Below are positions 18,592 to 27,174 of a DNA stretch of 64,000 nucleotides, piece by piece. The stretch covers positions 124,001 to 188,000 of the forward strand of contig NZ_BCVF01000001.1 in NCBI RefSeq assembly GCF_001591605.1, given 5' to 3'. Origin of the DNA: Bacillus badius NBRC 15713. GTDB taxonomy: Bacteria; Bacillota; Bacilli; Bacillales; Domibacillaceae. The stretch's first letter is position 1. Each line of letters opens with the position of its first letter. The notes under the pieces are model-generated. The model saw nothing but the letters and a program-made list of their open reading frames with translations. It ran no database searches and was not told where the DNA came from. The position numbers and the translations under genes were made by a program.

Positions 18592-20144
18592 CAACTCCAG
18601 ATATCTTCACAAGTATTAATGAATTATATGACAGACGCAGAGAGGTTGAGCTTGGCGGCGGTGATGAACGAATCGAAAAGCAGCATGAAAAGGGAAAGCT
18701 GACCGCCCGGGAGCGGATTAACCTGCTGTTGGACTCGGACACTTTTGTGGAAATCAATCCGTTTATTGAGCACCGCAGTACATATTTTGGGTTAGAGGAT
18801 GTAAAAGGACCGGGTGATGGCGTAGTAACAGGCTACGGGAAGGTAAACGGCCGGCCTGTTTATTTATTCTCCCAGGACTTTACCGTTTTTGGCGGCGCAT
18901 TAGGGGAAATGCATGCCAAAAAAATAGCCAACGTCATGGATCTTGCTGCTAAAAATGGCGCACCATTTATCGGACTGAACGATTCCGGAGGAGCCCGCAT
19001 TCAAGAAGGTGTGGTTTCACTTGATGGCTACGGACATATCTTTTATCGCAATGCTATTTATTCAGGGGTAATCCCGCAAATTTCCGTCATTATGGGGCCA
19101 TGTGCCGGCGGCGCCGTTTATTCGCCGGCGATTACCGATTTTGTGTTCATGGTGGATCAGACGAGCCAAATGTTTATTACTGGGCCGAAAGTGATTGAAA
19201 CAGTCACAGGAGAAAAAATTTCTTCTGAAGACCTCGGCGGATCGAAAGTGCATAATGCCATTAGCGGAAATGCGCATTTTCGCGGCAGTTCTGAAGAAGA
19301 AGTGCTGAAAATGGTTCGTGATTTACTTGCTTATTTGCCCCAAAACAATGAAGAAAAGCCGCCGGCAGCCACTTATTCTACAGAAGACGATTACCGCAAG
19401 GACATAACCGACATTGTTCCTTTTGACGGGCTTCGTCCTTATGATGTAAGAAAGGTGATCGAACAGGTAGTAGATGAGAATTCATTTATGGAAGTGCAAG
19501 CGGAGTTTGCCAAAAATATCGTCGTTGGCTTTGCCCGTTTAAAAGGGGAGACGGTAGGCCTTGTCTGCAACCAGCCAAAGTTTATGGCTGGAGGGCTTGA
19601 TATTGATTCATCCGATAAAGCTGCCCGGTTTATCCGTTTTTGCGATTCTTTTAATATCCCTTTAATCACCTTTGAAGATGTATCCGGCTTTTTTCCAGGC
19701 ATCAAGCAGGAGCATGGGGGAATCATCCGTCATGGGGCGAAAATTTTATACGCTTATTCCGAAGCAACCGTTCCGAAGATGACAGTGATTTTGCGGAAAG
19801 CCTACGGAGGGGCCTATGTCGCGTTAAATAGCAAGTCGATTGGCGCAGACCTGGTGTTTTCTTGGCCGAACGCGGAAATTGCTGTTATGGGTCCGCAGGG
19901 AGCGGCCAATATTATTTTCGCCAAAGAGATTGCCAACAGCGAGAATCCGGAAGAAACAAGAGCGAAGAAAATTGAAGAATACCGAGAGAAATTTGCTAAT
20001 CCTTATGTAGCGGCCGCACACGGTATGGTGGATGATGTCATTGATCCGCGGGAAACAAGAATCAAGCTCATCCAGGCACTGGAAATGATGAGGACGAAAA
20101 AAGAAGAGCGGCCAAAGAAAAAACACGGCAACATCCCGCTTTGA
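18588..20144 (+). CDS. yqjD: Acyl-CoA carboxylase carboxyltransferase subunit (propionyl/methylmalonyl type)
   Basis: This 518-residue biotin-dependent carboxyltransferase beta subunit has two crotonase-like halves. The N-terminal half has LTARERINLLLD and an oxyanion region GARIQEGVVSLDGYG near 132. The C-terminal half has GFFPGIKQEHGGIIRHGAK and RKAYGGAYVALNSK near 405. It most likely makes methylmalonyl-CoA from propionyl-CoA, given the epimerase gene overlapping it by 4 bp. No biotin carboxylase or biotin carrier gene is present in the window, so those partners must be encoded elsewhere. A decarboxylase role (MmdA) is an alternative. Confidence 0.9.
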   Translation: MTTPDIFTSINELYDRRREVELGGGDERIEKQHEKGKLTARERINLLLDSDTFVEINPFIEHRSTYFGLEDVKGPGDGVVTGYGKVNGRPVYLFSQDFTVFGGALGEMHAKKIANVMDLAAKNGAPFIGLNDSGGARIQEGVVSLDGYGHIFYRNAIYSGVIPQISVIMGPCAGGAVYSPAITDFVFMVDQTSQMFITGPKVIETVTGEKISSEDLGGSKVHNAISGNAHFRGSSEEEVLKMVRDLLAYLPQNNEEKPPAATYSTEDDYRKDITDIVPFDGLRPYDVRKVIEQVVDENSFMEVQAEFAKNIVVGFARLKGETVGLVCNQPKFMAGGLDIDSSDKAARFIRFCDSFNIPLITFEDVSGFFPGIKQEHGGIIRHGAKILYAYSEATVPKMTVILRKAYGGAYVALNSKSIGADLVFSWPNAEIAVMGPQGAANIIFAKEIANSENPEETRAKKIEEYREKFANPYVAAAHGMVDDVIDPRETRIKLIQALEMMRTKKEERPKKKHGNIPL

Positions 20145-20151
20145 TTGGATT

Positions 20152-20188
20152 CCCCATCTGGAAGCTTTTAGCACCAGGTGGGGATTTT
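20152..20188 (+). terminator. Terminator after the carboxyltransferase gene
   Basis: CCCCATCTGG and CCAGGTGGGG form a perfect 10-bp stem followed by ATTTTG. Confidence 0.75.
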
Positions 20189-20265
20189 GCCATGTGAAAG
20201 ATTTGGAATTGGCCGGTGGAAGGAGTATACTGAAAATGGATAAAAGCAGGGAGGTACATAATGAA

Positions 20266-21390
20266 ATGATTAATAAAGAACGATTGTTAAATGAATTTCT
20301 TGAGCTTGTTCAAATTGATTCAGAAACGAAAAATGAAGCAGCCATCGCTAAAGTGCTGACGAGTAAGTTTGAAGCGCTAGGTGTACAGGTGTATGAAGAC
20401 GATTCTGCCGCTGTTACCGGTCACGGAGCGGGAAATTTAATTTGCACGCTAGAAGCAACAAAAGACGGAGTAGATCCTATTTATTTCACTTCGCATATGG
20501 ATACAGTCGTACCTGGTGCAGGCGTAAAACCAAGCATTGAAAACGGCTATGTGGTTACTGATGGAACGACGATTCTTGGGGCAGACGACAAAGCAGGGCT
20601 TGCTGTCATACTTGAGCTGGTGAAAGTATTAAAAGAGCAAAAGTACAAACATGGCATGATTCAATTTATTATCACAGCAGGAGAAGAATCAGGGCTTGTC
20701 GGGGCAAAAGCGATGGACCCTTCTCTCGTAAAAGCAAAATTCGGCTATGCGCTAGACAGTGATGGCACAGTGGGCAATATTATTGTAGCCGCGCCGACAC
20801 AAGCAAAAATCAAAGCAGAAATTTTTGGGAAAACCGCCCATGCCGGCGTTGCTCCTGAAAAGGGAGTGTCTGCTATTACTATGGCAGCCAAAGCGATTGC
20901 CAAAATGCCGCTTGGCCGGATTGATGAAGAAACGACAGCCAATATCGGCCGTTTCGAGGGCGGACAGGCAACAAATATCGTCTGTGATTACGCCTCTGTT
21001 TTAGCGGAAGCGCGCTCACTGGTTCCAGAGAAAATGGAAGTGCAAGTAAACAAAATGAAGGAAGCATTTGAACAGACTGCAGCAGAAATGAACGGACGGG
21101 CAGAAGTGCAAGTACAAGTGATGTATCCGGGATTTAAATTTGGCGAGGGAGACCACGTGGTGGAAGTGGCCAAAAAAGCAGCCGAGCGAATTGGCCGTCC
21201 AAGCCAATTATTAACAAGCGGCGGAGGAAGCGATGCCAATGTGATTGCCGGCTTCGGCATTCCAACAGTGAATTTGGCTGTTGGCTATGAGGAGATACAC
21301 ACCAAAAATGAAAGAATGCCAATTGAAGAGCTGATTAAGCTGGCTGAAATGGCTACTGCCATTGTAGCGATTGCTGCAGAAGAAGAATGA
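20266..21390 (+). CDS. yqjE: M20 family metallopeptidase, tripeptidase-T like (YqjE)
   Basis: This 374-residue cytosolic zinc peptidase is related to PepT. ATG 20266 follows AGGGAGG by 11 bases and gives MINKERLLNEFLELVQIDS. Metal-binding motifs are HMDTVVPG near residue 77, GADDKAGLAV near 107 and the catalytic glutamates in TAGEESGLVG near 142. A dimerisation insert contains GKTAHAGVAPEKG. The final ligand region is HTKNERMPIEEL. Substrate specificity is unproven; di- or tripeptides are likely. Confidence 0.9.
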   Translation: MINKERLLNEFLELVQIDSETKNEAAIAKVLTSKFEALGVQVYEDDSAAVTGHGAGNLICTLEATKDGVDPIYFTSHMDTVVPGAGVKPSIENGYVVTDGTTILGADDKAGLAVILELVKVLKEQKYKHGMIQFIITAGEESGLVGAKAMDPSLVKAKFGYALDSDGTVGNIIVAAPTQAKIKAEIFGKTAHAGVAPEKGVSAITMAAKAIAKMPLGRIDEETTANIGRFEGGQATNIVCDYASVLAEARSLVPEKMEVQVNKMKEAFEQTAAEMNGRAEVQVQVMYPGFKFGEGDHVVEVAKKAAERIGRPSQLLTSGGGSDANVIAGFGIPTVNLAVGYEEIHTKNERMPIEELIKLAEMATAIVAIAAEEE

Positions 21391-21415
21391 GAGAAGAGCA
21401 AAAGAAGGTGTTTGT

Positions 21416-21895
21416 ATGCAGCTAATAGATAAAGTGGTCATCTTTGAAAGCGGCCGGGAAGAATATGCTATTTCGATACAATCTATTATTTCTATAGAAA
21501 AGGTGGAATTTGTCAATCCAATTCCTCTTATGCCTGCTTATATGAGAGGAGTAACTAAAGCGAGGGGAGAGCTTATTCCAGTCATTGATTTTGAAGCGGT
21601 TCTCTACCGCCGGCCTCTTAAGGAATCAGAGAATGCGCGCCTGCTTGTCGTCCAAACAGAAGCGATGCCGCTCGGCTTTTTAGTAAAGGAAGCCAAGGAA
21701 ATTATCGATATTCCGCCGGATTCCCTGAAGCAGCTCGGAATTGCCGCTTATGAGAAAACAAGGTACTTCACAGGAATTGCGGCTTTTTCCGAACGGCTGA
21801 TAACAATGATTGACCCGGATATCCTCGTCTCCTCGCTTGAAGGAATGAAAGATATTCAGGAATATATGAAAAGCAACCGGGCTCCCTCTGCTTAA
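21416..21895 (+). CDS. CheW-domain chemotaxis coupling protein
   Basis: This 159-residue single CheW domain protein (VIFESGREEYAISIQSIISIEK, PAYMRGVTKARGELIPVIDF, TRYFTGIAAFSERLITMIDPD) links chemoreceptors to the kinase CheA. ATG 21416 is preceded by AAGAAGG. It stands alone, away from any che or fla operon, 25 bp after yqjE, so it may be a paralogue of the main CheW or part of another signalling array. The B. subtilis segment as I remember it has no cheW here. Confidence 0.88.
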   Translation: MQLIDKVVIFESGREEYAISIQSIISIEKVEFVNPIPLMPAYMRGVTKARGELIPVIDFEAVLYRRPLKESENARLLVVQTEAMPLGFLVKEAKEIIDIPPDSLKQLGIAAYEKTRYFTGIAAFSERLITMIDPDILVSSLEGMKDIQEYMKSNRAPSA

Positions 21896-22027
21896 CTAGC
21901 ATGCTCAGGTAATAATTTTCTTTATTTGTACAGGTTATGCCGCGCCTTTTCACATGCAGATGATGGATTTGCAGAAAGCATGCCGGTGAATGCAAGGCAA
22001 ATAAGGGGCCGTCCAATCAGTCTCTAA

Positions 22028-22077
22028 AATCAAAAAAGGCGGAGAAAAAACCTCATTTTTCTCCGCCTTTTTTGATT
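22028..22077. terminator. Bidirectional terminator between cheW and the convergent aminotransferase gene
   Basis: AATCAAAAAAGGCGGAGAAAAA pairs along its whole length with TTTTTCTCCGCCTTTTTTGATT around a six-base loop, giving a U-tract on both strands. It probably ends the cheW transcript. Confidence 0.88.
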
Positions 22078-22159
22078 GATAAGTTCTTTGATATGGCCGA
22101 ATGCACTTTCTTCTTTGCTTGCAGATAGTGGTCTAGACTCCTTCCGGTCCGTCTGTTTT

Positions 22160-22218
22160 TGAGAAGAAAAAAGAGGCTGTTCCAAAAAGTCATTGTTCAT
22201 GACCTTGTGGGACAGCCC
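22160..22218 (-). terminator. Terminator of the aminotransferase/permease operon
   Basis: On the minus strand GGGCTGTCCCA pairs with TGGAACAGCC, with a 20-base loop, and is followed by TCTTTTTTC. It begins about 10 bp after the stop codon at 22227. Confidence 0.8.
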
Positions 22219-22226
22219 TTTGTTTG

Positions 22227-23561
22227 TTAATTCATTGTTTTTTCAACTTCTAAAATGGCTTCTTTCAAGATGCCTACAAGTTCATTCACTTCTTGCTCAT
22301 TAATGACGAGCGGCGGAGCAAATACAATTGTATCTGACTCACCGAAAGTGACTGTGCGCAAAATGAGTCCGCGCTTTCTTGCTTCAGTAATAATATAAGG
22401 AGCAAGCTTTTCTGAAAAACGTTCGTTTGTTTCCTGATCTTTAACAATTTCCAAGGCGCCGATTAAGCCGAGAAAGCGAACTTCGCCGACAATCTTCGTT
22501 TCTGATTGAAGGGCTTTCAACTTTTCGTGAAGCAGTGCCCCCATCTCCTTGGAATTTTGGACAAGATTTTCTCTTTCCATGATTTCAATGTTCTTTAAGC
22601 CGACCGCACAAGCCGTTGGATGGCCGCTATACGTAAATCCATGCAAGAGGGTGCCCTCAGAGAATTTGATAAAATCCTGATGGATATGATCGCGGACAAC
22701 GACGGCGCCGAGCGGAATATAGCCGCTGGAAATGCCTTTTGCAAGCAGCATCACATCAGGAACGATTCCCCAATGCTCACAAGCAAACATTTTTCCCGTC
22801 CGGCCAAATCCGGTAATTACTTCATCGGCAATTAATAAAATGTTGTACTCATCACAAATTTGACGAATCTCCTGGAAGTAACCGTCCGGCGGAATATTTA
22901 CCCCTCCGGCTCCTTGAACAGGTTCAGCGATAAAGGCGGCGATAGTATCGGCTCCTTCTGCTTCAATCGTTTTTCGTAGCGCCTCCGGCGAGAACGATTC
23001 TGTATGAACAAATCCAGCAGCGAGAGACGTAGTCATATGGTGAAAGTCTTTAATGCCGGTGGCGCTTGTAGAACCGACCGCCACACCATGATAAGCACGT
23101 TCGCGCGAGATAATTTTTGTTTTGTTCGGCTGGCCTTTGATTTTCCAGTAATGACGCACAAGCTTGTAGGATGTATCGTTTGATTCAGAGCCGCCGGAAG
23201 TAAAGAAGACAGCATTTAAATCACCCGGTGTCATTTCTGCTACTTTTGCAGCTAAGCGGATCGCCGGCTCATTGCTGAAAGTGGCGAAGCTTGAAGCAAA
23301 TGCAAGGGTTTCCAATTGTTCTTTTGCTGCTTCCGCCAGTTCTGTCCGTCCGTAACCAACGTTTACGTTCCAAAGGGAAGCCATGCCTTCAATATATTTT
23401 TTGCCGTTAATGTCTGTTAAGTAAACACCTTTTCCTTCTTTAAAGATAATCGCCGGGCCATTTTCCTGCTGCTCTTTAATAGAAGACGTCGGATGGATAA
23501 AGTGTTTTTTATCAAGCTCTGCTAATTCATTAGTTAACGTTTCGTGCACCGACATTTTCAT
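22227..23561 (-). CDS. Class III PLP-dependent aminotransferase
   Basis: This 444-residue omega-transaminase-type enzyme has FFTSGGSESNDTSYKLVRHY near residue 120, ERAYHGVAVGSTSATG near 158, the cofactor-binding aspartate in LLIADEVITGFGRTG near 245 and the Schiff-base lysine in LLAKGISSGYIPLGAV near 275. It resembles the beta-alanine/putrescine/taurine-pyruvate aminotransferase group, but the amino donor cannot be read from sequence. It overlaps the upstream permease gene by 32 bp, which implies one transcript and a shared substrate (uptake followed by transamination). A second start (ATG two codons later) is possible. Confidence 0.88.
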   Translation of the reverse strand: MKMSVHETLTNELAELDKKHFIHPTSSIKEQQENGPAIIFKEGKGVYLTDINGKKYIEGMASLWNVNVGYGRTELAEAAKEQLETLAFASSFATFSNEPAIRLAAKVAEMTPGDLNAVFFTSGGSESNDTSYKLVRHYWKIKGQPNKTKIISRERAYHGVAVGSTSATGIKDFHHMTTSLAAGFVHTESFSPEALRKTIEAEGADTIAAFIAEPVQGAGGVNIPPDGYFQEIRQICDEYNILLIADEVITGFGRTGKMFACEHWGIVPDVMLLAKGISSGYIPLGAVVVRDHIHQDFIKFSEGTLLHGFTYSGHPTACAVGLKNIEIMERENLVQNSKEMGALLHEKLKALQSETKIVGEVRFLGLIGALEIVKDQETNERFSEKLAPYIITEARKRGLILRTVTFGESDTIVFAPPLVINEQEVNELVGILKEAILEVEKTMN

Positions 23562-24945
23562 TCACCCCACTGTTTGATAATTCCGGTTTTGCCGGAGAAG
23601 TCTTTTTAAACAAGAAATAAAAGCCGACCGCCCACCAAGCAAGTGTAATGATCCATTCGTAAGGCCAGATGAGTGCCGATGGCATGCCAGGCATGTACAA
23701 GATGATAAAGCCAATCGTTAAAACAAAGGAAGACCAGCCGATGACATTGCTTTTTCCTGCCCGGAATGGACGCTCTAACTCCGGTTTATTCTTGCGAAGC
23801 CATAAGAAGGAAACAGATACCATAAAGTAAGCAAGTACGATAGCCAGGCCTCCAGCATCAACAAACCAGACAAGTGCCGGACGTCCAAGCAATGGGCTAA
23901 GCGTAGATAGAAGCCCGATAACTAAGATAGCGTTTGAAGGTGTTTTGTATTTTGGATGGATTTTGCCAAACCATGCCGGAAGTGCCCCATCTTGTGCCAT
24001 CGCATACATGATCCGGCTCCCGCCAATAATAAACGCATTCCAGCTTGTAAGAATACCAGCGATTCCGCCAAGGATTAAGATTTTGGCAAACAGCGGAGAG
24101 CCAAAAGCCGCGCCCATTGCATCTGCTGTCGCAAGAGATGAAACCTTCAATTCATTTGGTCCAAGACTTAGAGAGACACCGTAAATAATTAATACATACC
24201 ATAAAACAGCGAAACTGACAGATAGGATAATAATTTTGCCAATCGCTTTCATCGGAATGTTCATCTCTTCGGCCACTTGCGGGATAACGTCAAATCCGAC
24301 AAAAAGGAAAGGAGTCATAATCATAACGCCCATGACACCCGCCATGCCGCCAACGAACAGCGGATCCATGTTTTGAATTTCGCCGCCTCCGAATGTAGAG
24401 CCGAATACTAGCATTAAGCCGATGGCTGTCAAAAGCAACGTCAATACAATTTGCAAAAAGGCAGCTTGTTTGACGCCAATCCAGTTGATAATTGTGACAA
24501 TAATAGAGCCGGCCATTCCGATGGCTGCCCAAGAAAAGTAAACGTCCCAGCCGCCGAGTGTCCATAAGTAACCGGCTTGGTAATTAGGAAATATATATTC
24601 CACTACTGTAGGCAAAGCAACTGCTTCAAATGCTACAACCGAAATATATCCAAGCAGAAGCGCCCAAGCAACAATAAAGGCGGCTTTCATGCCGAGCGTT
24701 TCTTTAAGAAAGTGATAAGCACCGCCTGTCTTCGGGAAAACCGTTGTCATTTCTGCATAAGTCAAACCTACACAAATAACGAGAATTCCCCCGAGAAGAA
24801 AGGCGATAATCGAGCCGATTGACCCAGCTTTCAAGATCCAGTCGCCTGATAAGACGACCCAGCCCCAGCCGATCATCGCGCCAAAAGCCAGCACGAGTAC
24901 ATCGACCCTGGACAATACTTTGTTAAAATCTTGTTGTTTTTCCAT
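23530..24945 (-). CDS. APC-superfamily amino acid or amine permease
   Basis: This integral membrane transporter has about 12 helices in 471 residues. The ATG at 24945 has AGGAGG nine bases upstream; a TTG three codons earlier is too close to that site. It has the typical first helix LVLAFGAMIGWGWVVLSGDW and the GGAYHFLKETLG motif. No periplasmic partner is present. Being overlapped by an aminotransferase gene suggests import of an amine or omega-amino acid used as nitrogen source. Confidence 0.88.
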   Translation of the reverse strand: MEKQQDFNKVLSRVDVLVLAFGAMIGWGWVVLSGDWILKAGSIGSIIAFLLGGILVICVGLTYAEMTTVFPKTGGAYHFLKETLGMKAAFIVAWALLLGYISVVAFEAVALPTVVEYIFPNYQAGYLWTLGGWDVYFSWAAIGMAGSIIVTIINWIGVKQAAFLQIVLTLLLTAIGLMLVFGSTFGGGEIQNMDPLFVGGMAGVMGVMIMTPFLFVGFDVIPQVAEEMNIPMKAIGKIIILSVSFAVLWYVLIIYGVSLSLGPNELKVSSLATADAMGAAFGSPLFAKILILGGIAGILTSWNAFIIGGSRIMYAMAQDGALPAWFGKIHPKYKTPSNAILVIGLLSTLSPLLGRPALVWFVDAGGLAIVLAYFMVSVSFLWLRKNKPELERPFRAGKSNVIGWSSFVLTIGFIILYMPGMPSALIWPYEWIITLAWWAVGFYFLFKKTSPAKPELSNSGVNENVGARNVN

Positions 24946-25280
24946 TGCGAACAACCTCCTGTTGAATACCTAAACCTCCCCAATCCCCATTTGTTGCTGT
25001 TTAATTTAGAATTTTTAGTTTTTTTAGTATAATAAAAGCCAGCAGTAATCAGCCTGACAAAATACAGACTGGTACGCACTGGCTTCTTGACTGCTGGAAC
25101 AATTCTGGCAGGAAAAGTGAGCAGACTAAACAGTTTTTTCATGGAATTGACTAAAAATTATTTATAAGGAGAGGCTTGTTTAATGACAGTTTATAATATT
25201 GAAAAAAATTTGTAAATAAATTTTCGAAATTATTTAATGAATAATAATTTTTAATCAAATGTCTTGACAACACTTTCGGG

Positions 25281-25294
25281 AGAATACATGTTCT
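25281..25294. promoter_or_regulatory. LexA (DinR) box controlling dinB
   Basis: AGAATACATGTTCT contains GAAT-ACAT-GTTC, one base from the Bacillus core GAAC-N4-GTTC. It overlaps where the -35 would lie for the TATAAT at 25311-25316, so bound LexA would block transcription. Confidence 0.8.
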
Positions 25295-25310
25295 TTTTTT
25301 TGTTTCGTTG

Positions 25311-25316
25311 TATAAT
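25311..25316 (+). promoter_or_regulatory. -10 element of dinB
   Basis: TATAAT lies 49 bp before the TTG start. The -35 region (about 25288-25293) is poor and lies within the LexA box. Confidence 0.55.
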
Positions 25317-25364
25317 AAAAAAGAAGAATCAGAGATCGAAACTAAAAGCAGGAAGTGGATCAAC

Positions 25365-26603
25365 TTGGAAAGCTTTTATCCGAAAAACGGCCGTGTTGTC
25401 CTGCACGTTGACATGAATAGTTTTTATGCTTCAGTGGAGATAGCTCATAACCCTTCTTTACGGGGCCGGCCGCTTGCTATCGCCGGAAAACCAGAGGAGC
25501 GGAAAGGGATTATCGTTACTTGCAGCTATGAAGCAAGAACCTTTGGCGTAAAAACAACTATGACTGTTTGGGAGGCAAAAAAGCTTTGTCCGAACTTAAT
25601 TATTTTGCCCCCGAACTTTGAGCGTTATCGGGGGGCTTCGCGAGAAATATTCCATATTCTCCGCCGGTATACTCCGCTTGTGGAGCCTGTATCGATAGAT
25701 GAAGGTTATTTAGATATAACGAGCAGTTATGCGCTTGGCACACCGCTTGCTATTTCCGAACTGATTCAGCAAGAGCTTCTTGAGCGGCTGATGCTGCCGT
25801 GCAGTATAGGAATAGCTCCAAATAAGTTTTTGGCTAAAATGGCTTCAAATATGAAAAAGCCGCTCGGGATTACCGTGCTGAGAAAGCGGGAGGTGCCAGC
25901 TGTTTTATGGCCGCTTCCCGCAGTTGCCATGCATGGTGTCGGTGAGAAAACAGCCGATAAACTCGCCGGCTTGGGGATTATGACGATTGGGGATTTGGCG
26001 CAGGCGAGTGATCATGTGCTCAAAAACCGGTTAGGGGTCAGGGGAATCCAGTTAAAAGAACGTGCCAACGGCATAGACAGACGCAAAGTTGATCCTGAAG
26101 CTGCTAACGATTTTAAAAGCGTTGGCCAGTCGATTACCTTGCCAAAGGACGAGACGAAGCAGCAGGAACTTCTGCGGGTGCTCCTCCAGCTTTCTGAGAG
26201 GGTCGCTGTCCGTTTGCAAAGAAAAAAAGTGCTTGGCGAATCGCTCAGTGTTATGATTCGCTATAAAGACTGGAAGACGATTACGCGCAGCAAAAAGCTG
26301 TCTGGACCAATAGAAAAGGCAGAGGACATTTTTGCGGAAGCGAAACAGCTATTTTTGAAGAACTGGAGTGGAAACGGCATTCGTCTGCTTGGTGTCACCT
26401 TATCGGACCTTACCGAAAAGGAACAGGCTGATGTGCAGCTTGATTTATTTTCGTATGAGCAGGAAGCTAACAAAGCTTCATTAGCGGAAGCGTTGGACAA
26501 ATTGGATAAAAAGTACGGAGAGGGCGTTATTCAGCCGGCAAGCAAAAAGAAACCGGCTGGCAAAGAAGCCGCGCCGGATATGGATGGCAAAAAGAGCGAA
26601 TAG
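25365..26603 (+). CDS. dinB: DNA polymerase IV (Y family, YqjH type)
   Basis: This error-prone translesion polymerase has palm motifs VVLHVDMNSFYASVEIAH near residue 10 and PVSIDEGYLDITSSYALG near 105 (catalytic acidic residues). It also has the helix-hairpin-helix region MHGVGEKTADKLAGLGI and a little-finger domain, and ends with a QLDLFSYE beta-clamp binding motif. The TTG at 25365 is preceded by AGGAAGTG and lies downstream of the -10 element; a frame extension to TTG 25308 would include the -10 itself and is rejected. Length is 412. It is likely SOS-induced through the LexA box. Confidence 0.93.
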   Translation: MESFYPKNGRVVLHVDMNSFYASVEIAHNPSLRGRPLAIAGKPEERKGIIVTCSYEARTFGVKTTMTVWEAKKLCPNLIILPPNFERYRGASREIFHILRRYTPLVEPVSIDEGYLDITSSYALGTPLAISELIQQELLERLMLPCSIGIAPNKFLAKMASNMKKPLGITVLRKREVPAVLWPLPAVAMHGVGEKTADKLAGLGIMTIGDLAQASDHVLKNRLGVRGIQLKERANGIDRRKVDPEAANDFKSVGQSITLPKDETKQQELLRVLLQLSERVAVRLQRKKVLGESLSVMIRYKDWKTITRSKKLSGPIEKAEDIFAEAKQLFLKNWSGNGIRLLGVTLSDLTEKEQADVQLDLFSYEQEANKASLAEALDKLDKKYGEGVIQPASKKKPAGKEAAPDMDGKKSE

Positions 26604-26630
26604 TTGCCGGTGAAGCGGAGCAACGGTTCA

Positions 26631-27065
26631 TCAAGGCTGCTCGCCTTCAAGCGTGAAGATCTGCTTAATTTGCCGTTTAAGGGTCAAGAGAGGGCTGTCC
26701 TTCTCCATTCGCTCTTCATCTTTCAGCCAAATGCCGTCTTTATCAATTGCAGATGAATGGGCGATCACTAGGCCGATGTTTGTTTCGGAGTCATTGCTTT
26801 CGACAACAACATAGGGAATTTTGTATTGAATGGCCAGTTGAATATAGGGGACTAAGTACAGGTAGTCGAGGTCGCTGTTTAAGCGCATTTCTCCTTCGCG
26901 AATAAGCGAGACCCACTTCTCCACTTCTTCTTTTCCCTGCCTTTTATAAATCTGTTTGGCTGTAAGTGCTCCTTCAATCCGCCCTCTTTCTGTCCCTAAG
27001 TACTTTTTCATTCCGTCAGAAAGGGGATGTGCCGATGTTGTGAAAGCGGATGTTAGTTTTTTCAG
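26631..27065 (-). CDS. YueI-family (DUF1694) protein with an apparent CTG start
   Basis: The product has 144 residues: KYLGTERGRIEGALTAKQI, an SDLDYLYLVPYIQLAIQYKIPYVVVES core (in pieces) and NIGLVIAHSSAIDKDGIW match DUF1694/YueI, a ribosomal-L7Ae-like small domain of unknown function. The only start close to a good site is CTG at 27065, eight bases after AAGGGAGG. The frame runs open upstream into the rnz gene on the other strand, and the nearest ATG (in GMKKYL) has no site and would cut into the domain. ATT two codons upstream of the domain start is the other candidate. It is convergent with dinB. Confidence 0.78.
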   Translation of the reverse strand: MKKLTSAFTTSAHPLSDGMKKYLGTERGRIEGALTAKQIYKRQGKEEVEKWVSLIREGEMRLNSDLDYLYLVPYIQLAIQYKIPYVVVESNDSETNIGLVIAHSSAIDKDGIWLKDEERMEKDSPLLTLKRQIKQIFTLEGEQP

Positions 27066-27174
27066 AATCCCAACCTCCCTTTTGTATAGACAGCATGTTA
27101 CTTTTAATACCCTTAAATGCTGCAGGATAACGTTTTTTTGATGGGTTGCTAATTTTTTTAAGGAAGTGAATTGC

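Larger units (their letters stand above)
21896..22226. other. 331-bp gap with two hairpins and no supported gene
   Basis: The left half (21896-22025) shows no frame with a convincing ribosome site. The right half holds two terminators listed separately. GC content and base composition look like the flanks. Confidence 0.6.
24946..25364. other. 419-bp divergent gap between the permease and dinB
   Basis: It holds the dinB promoter with its LexA box (listed separately), a long imperfect inverted repeat (CCAGCAGT at about 25047 and ACTGCTGG at about 25090, loop about 35-50 bases), and otherwise AT-rich sequence. A ten-codon frame at 25183 with a good ribosome site is noted but not called. No sigma-54 type promoter is visible for the minus-strand operon. 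Confidence 0.6.

Noticed and set aside
24946-25140. Search for a sigma-54 or other special promoter for the aminotransferase/permease operon
   Set aside because: No GG-N10-GC element with flanking consensus was found on the minus strand; only AT-rich sequence and a long inverted repeat.
25183-25215. Ten-codon frame (M-TVYNIEKNL) with a strong AAGGAGAGG site
   Set aside because: Too short and AT-rich to support as a gene. It could be a chance frame or a leader peptide, but there is no gene immediately downstream that would use it.
25264-25269. TTGACA as -35 of dinB
   Set aside because: It lies 41 bp from the TATAAT at 25311, far outside functional spacing. It may belong to another promoter, but no matching -10 is seen.
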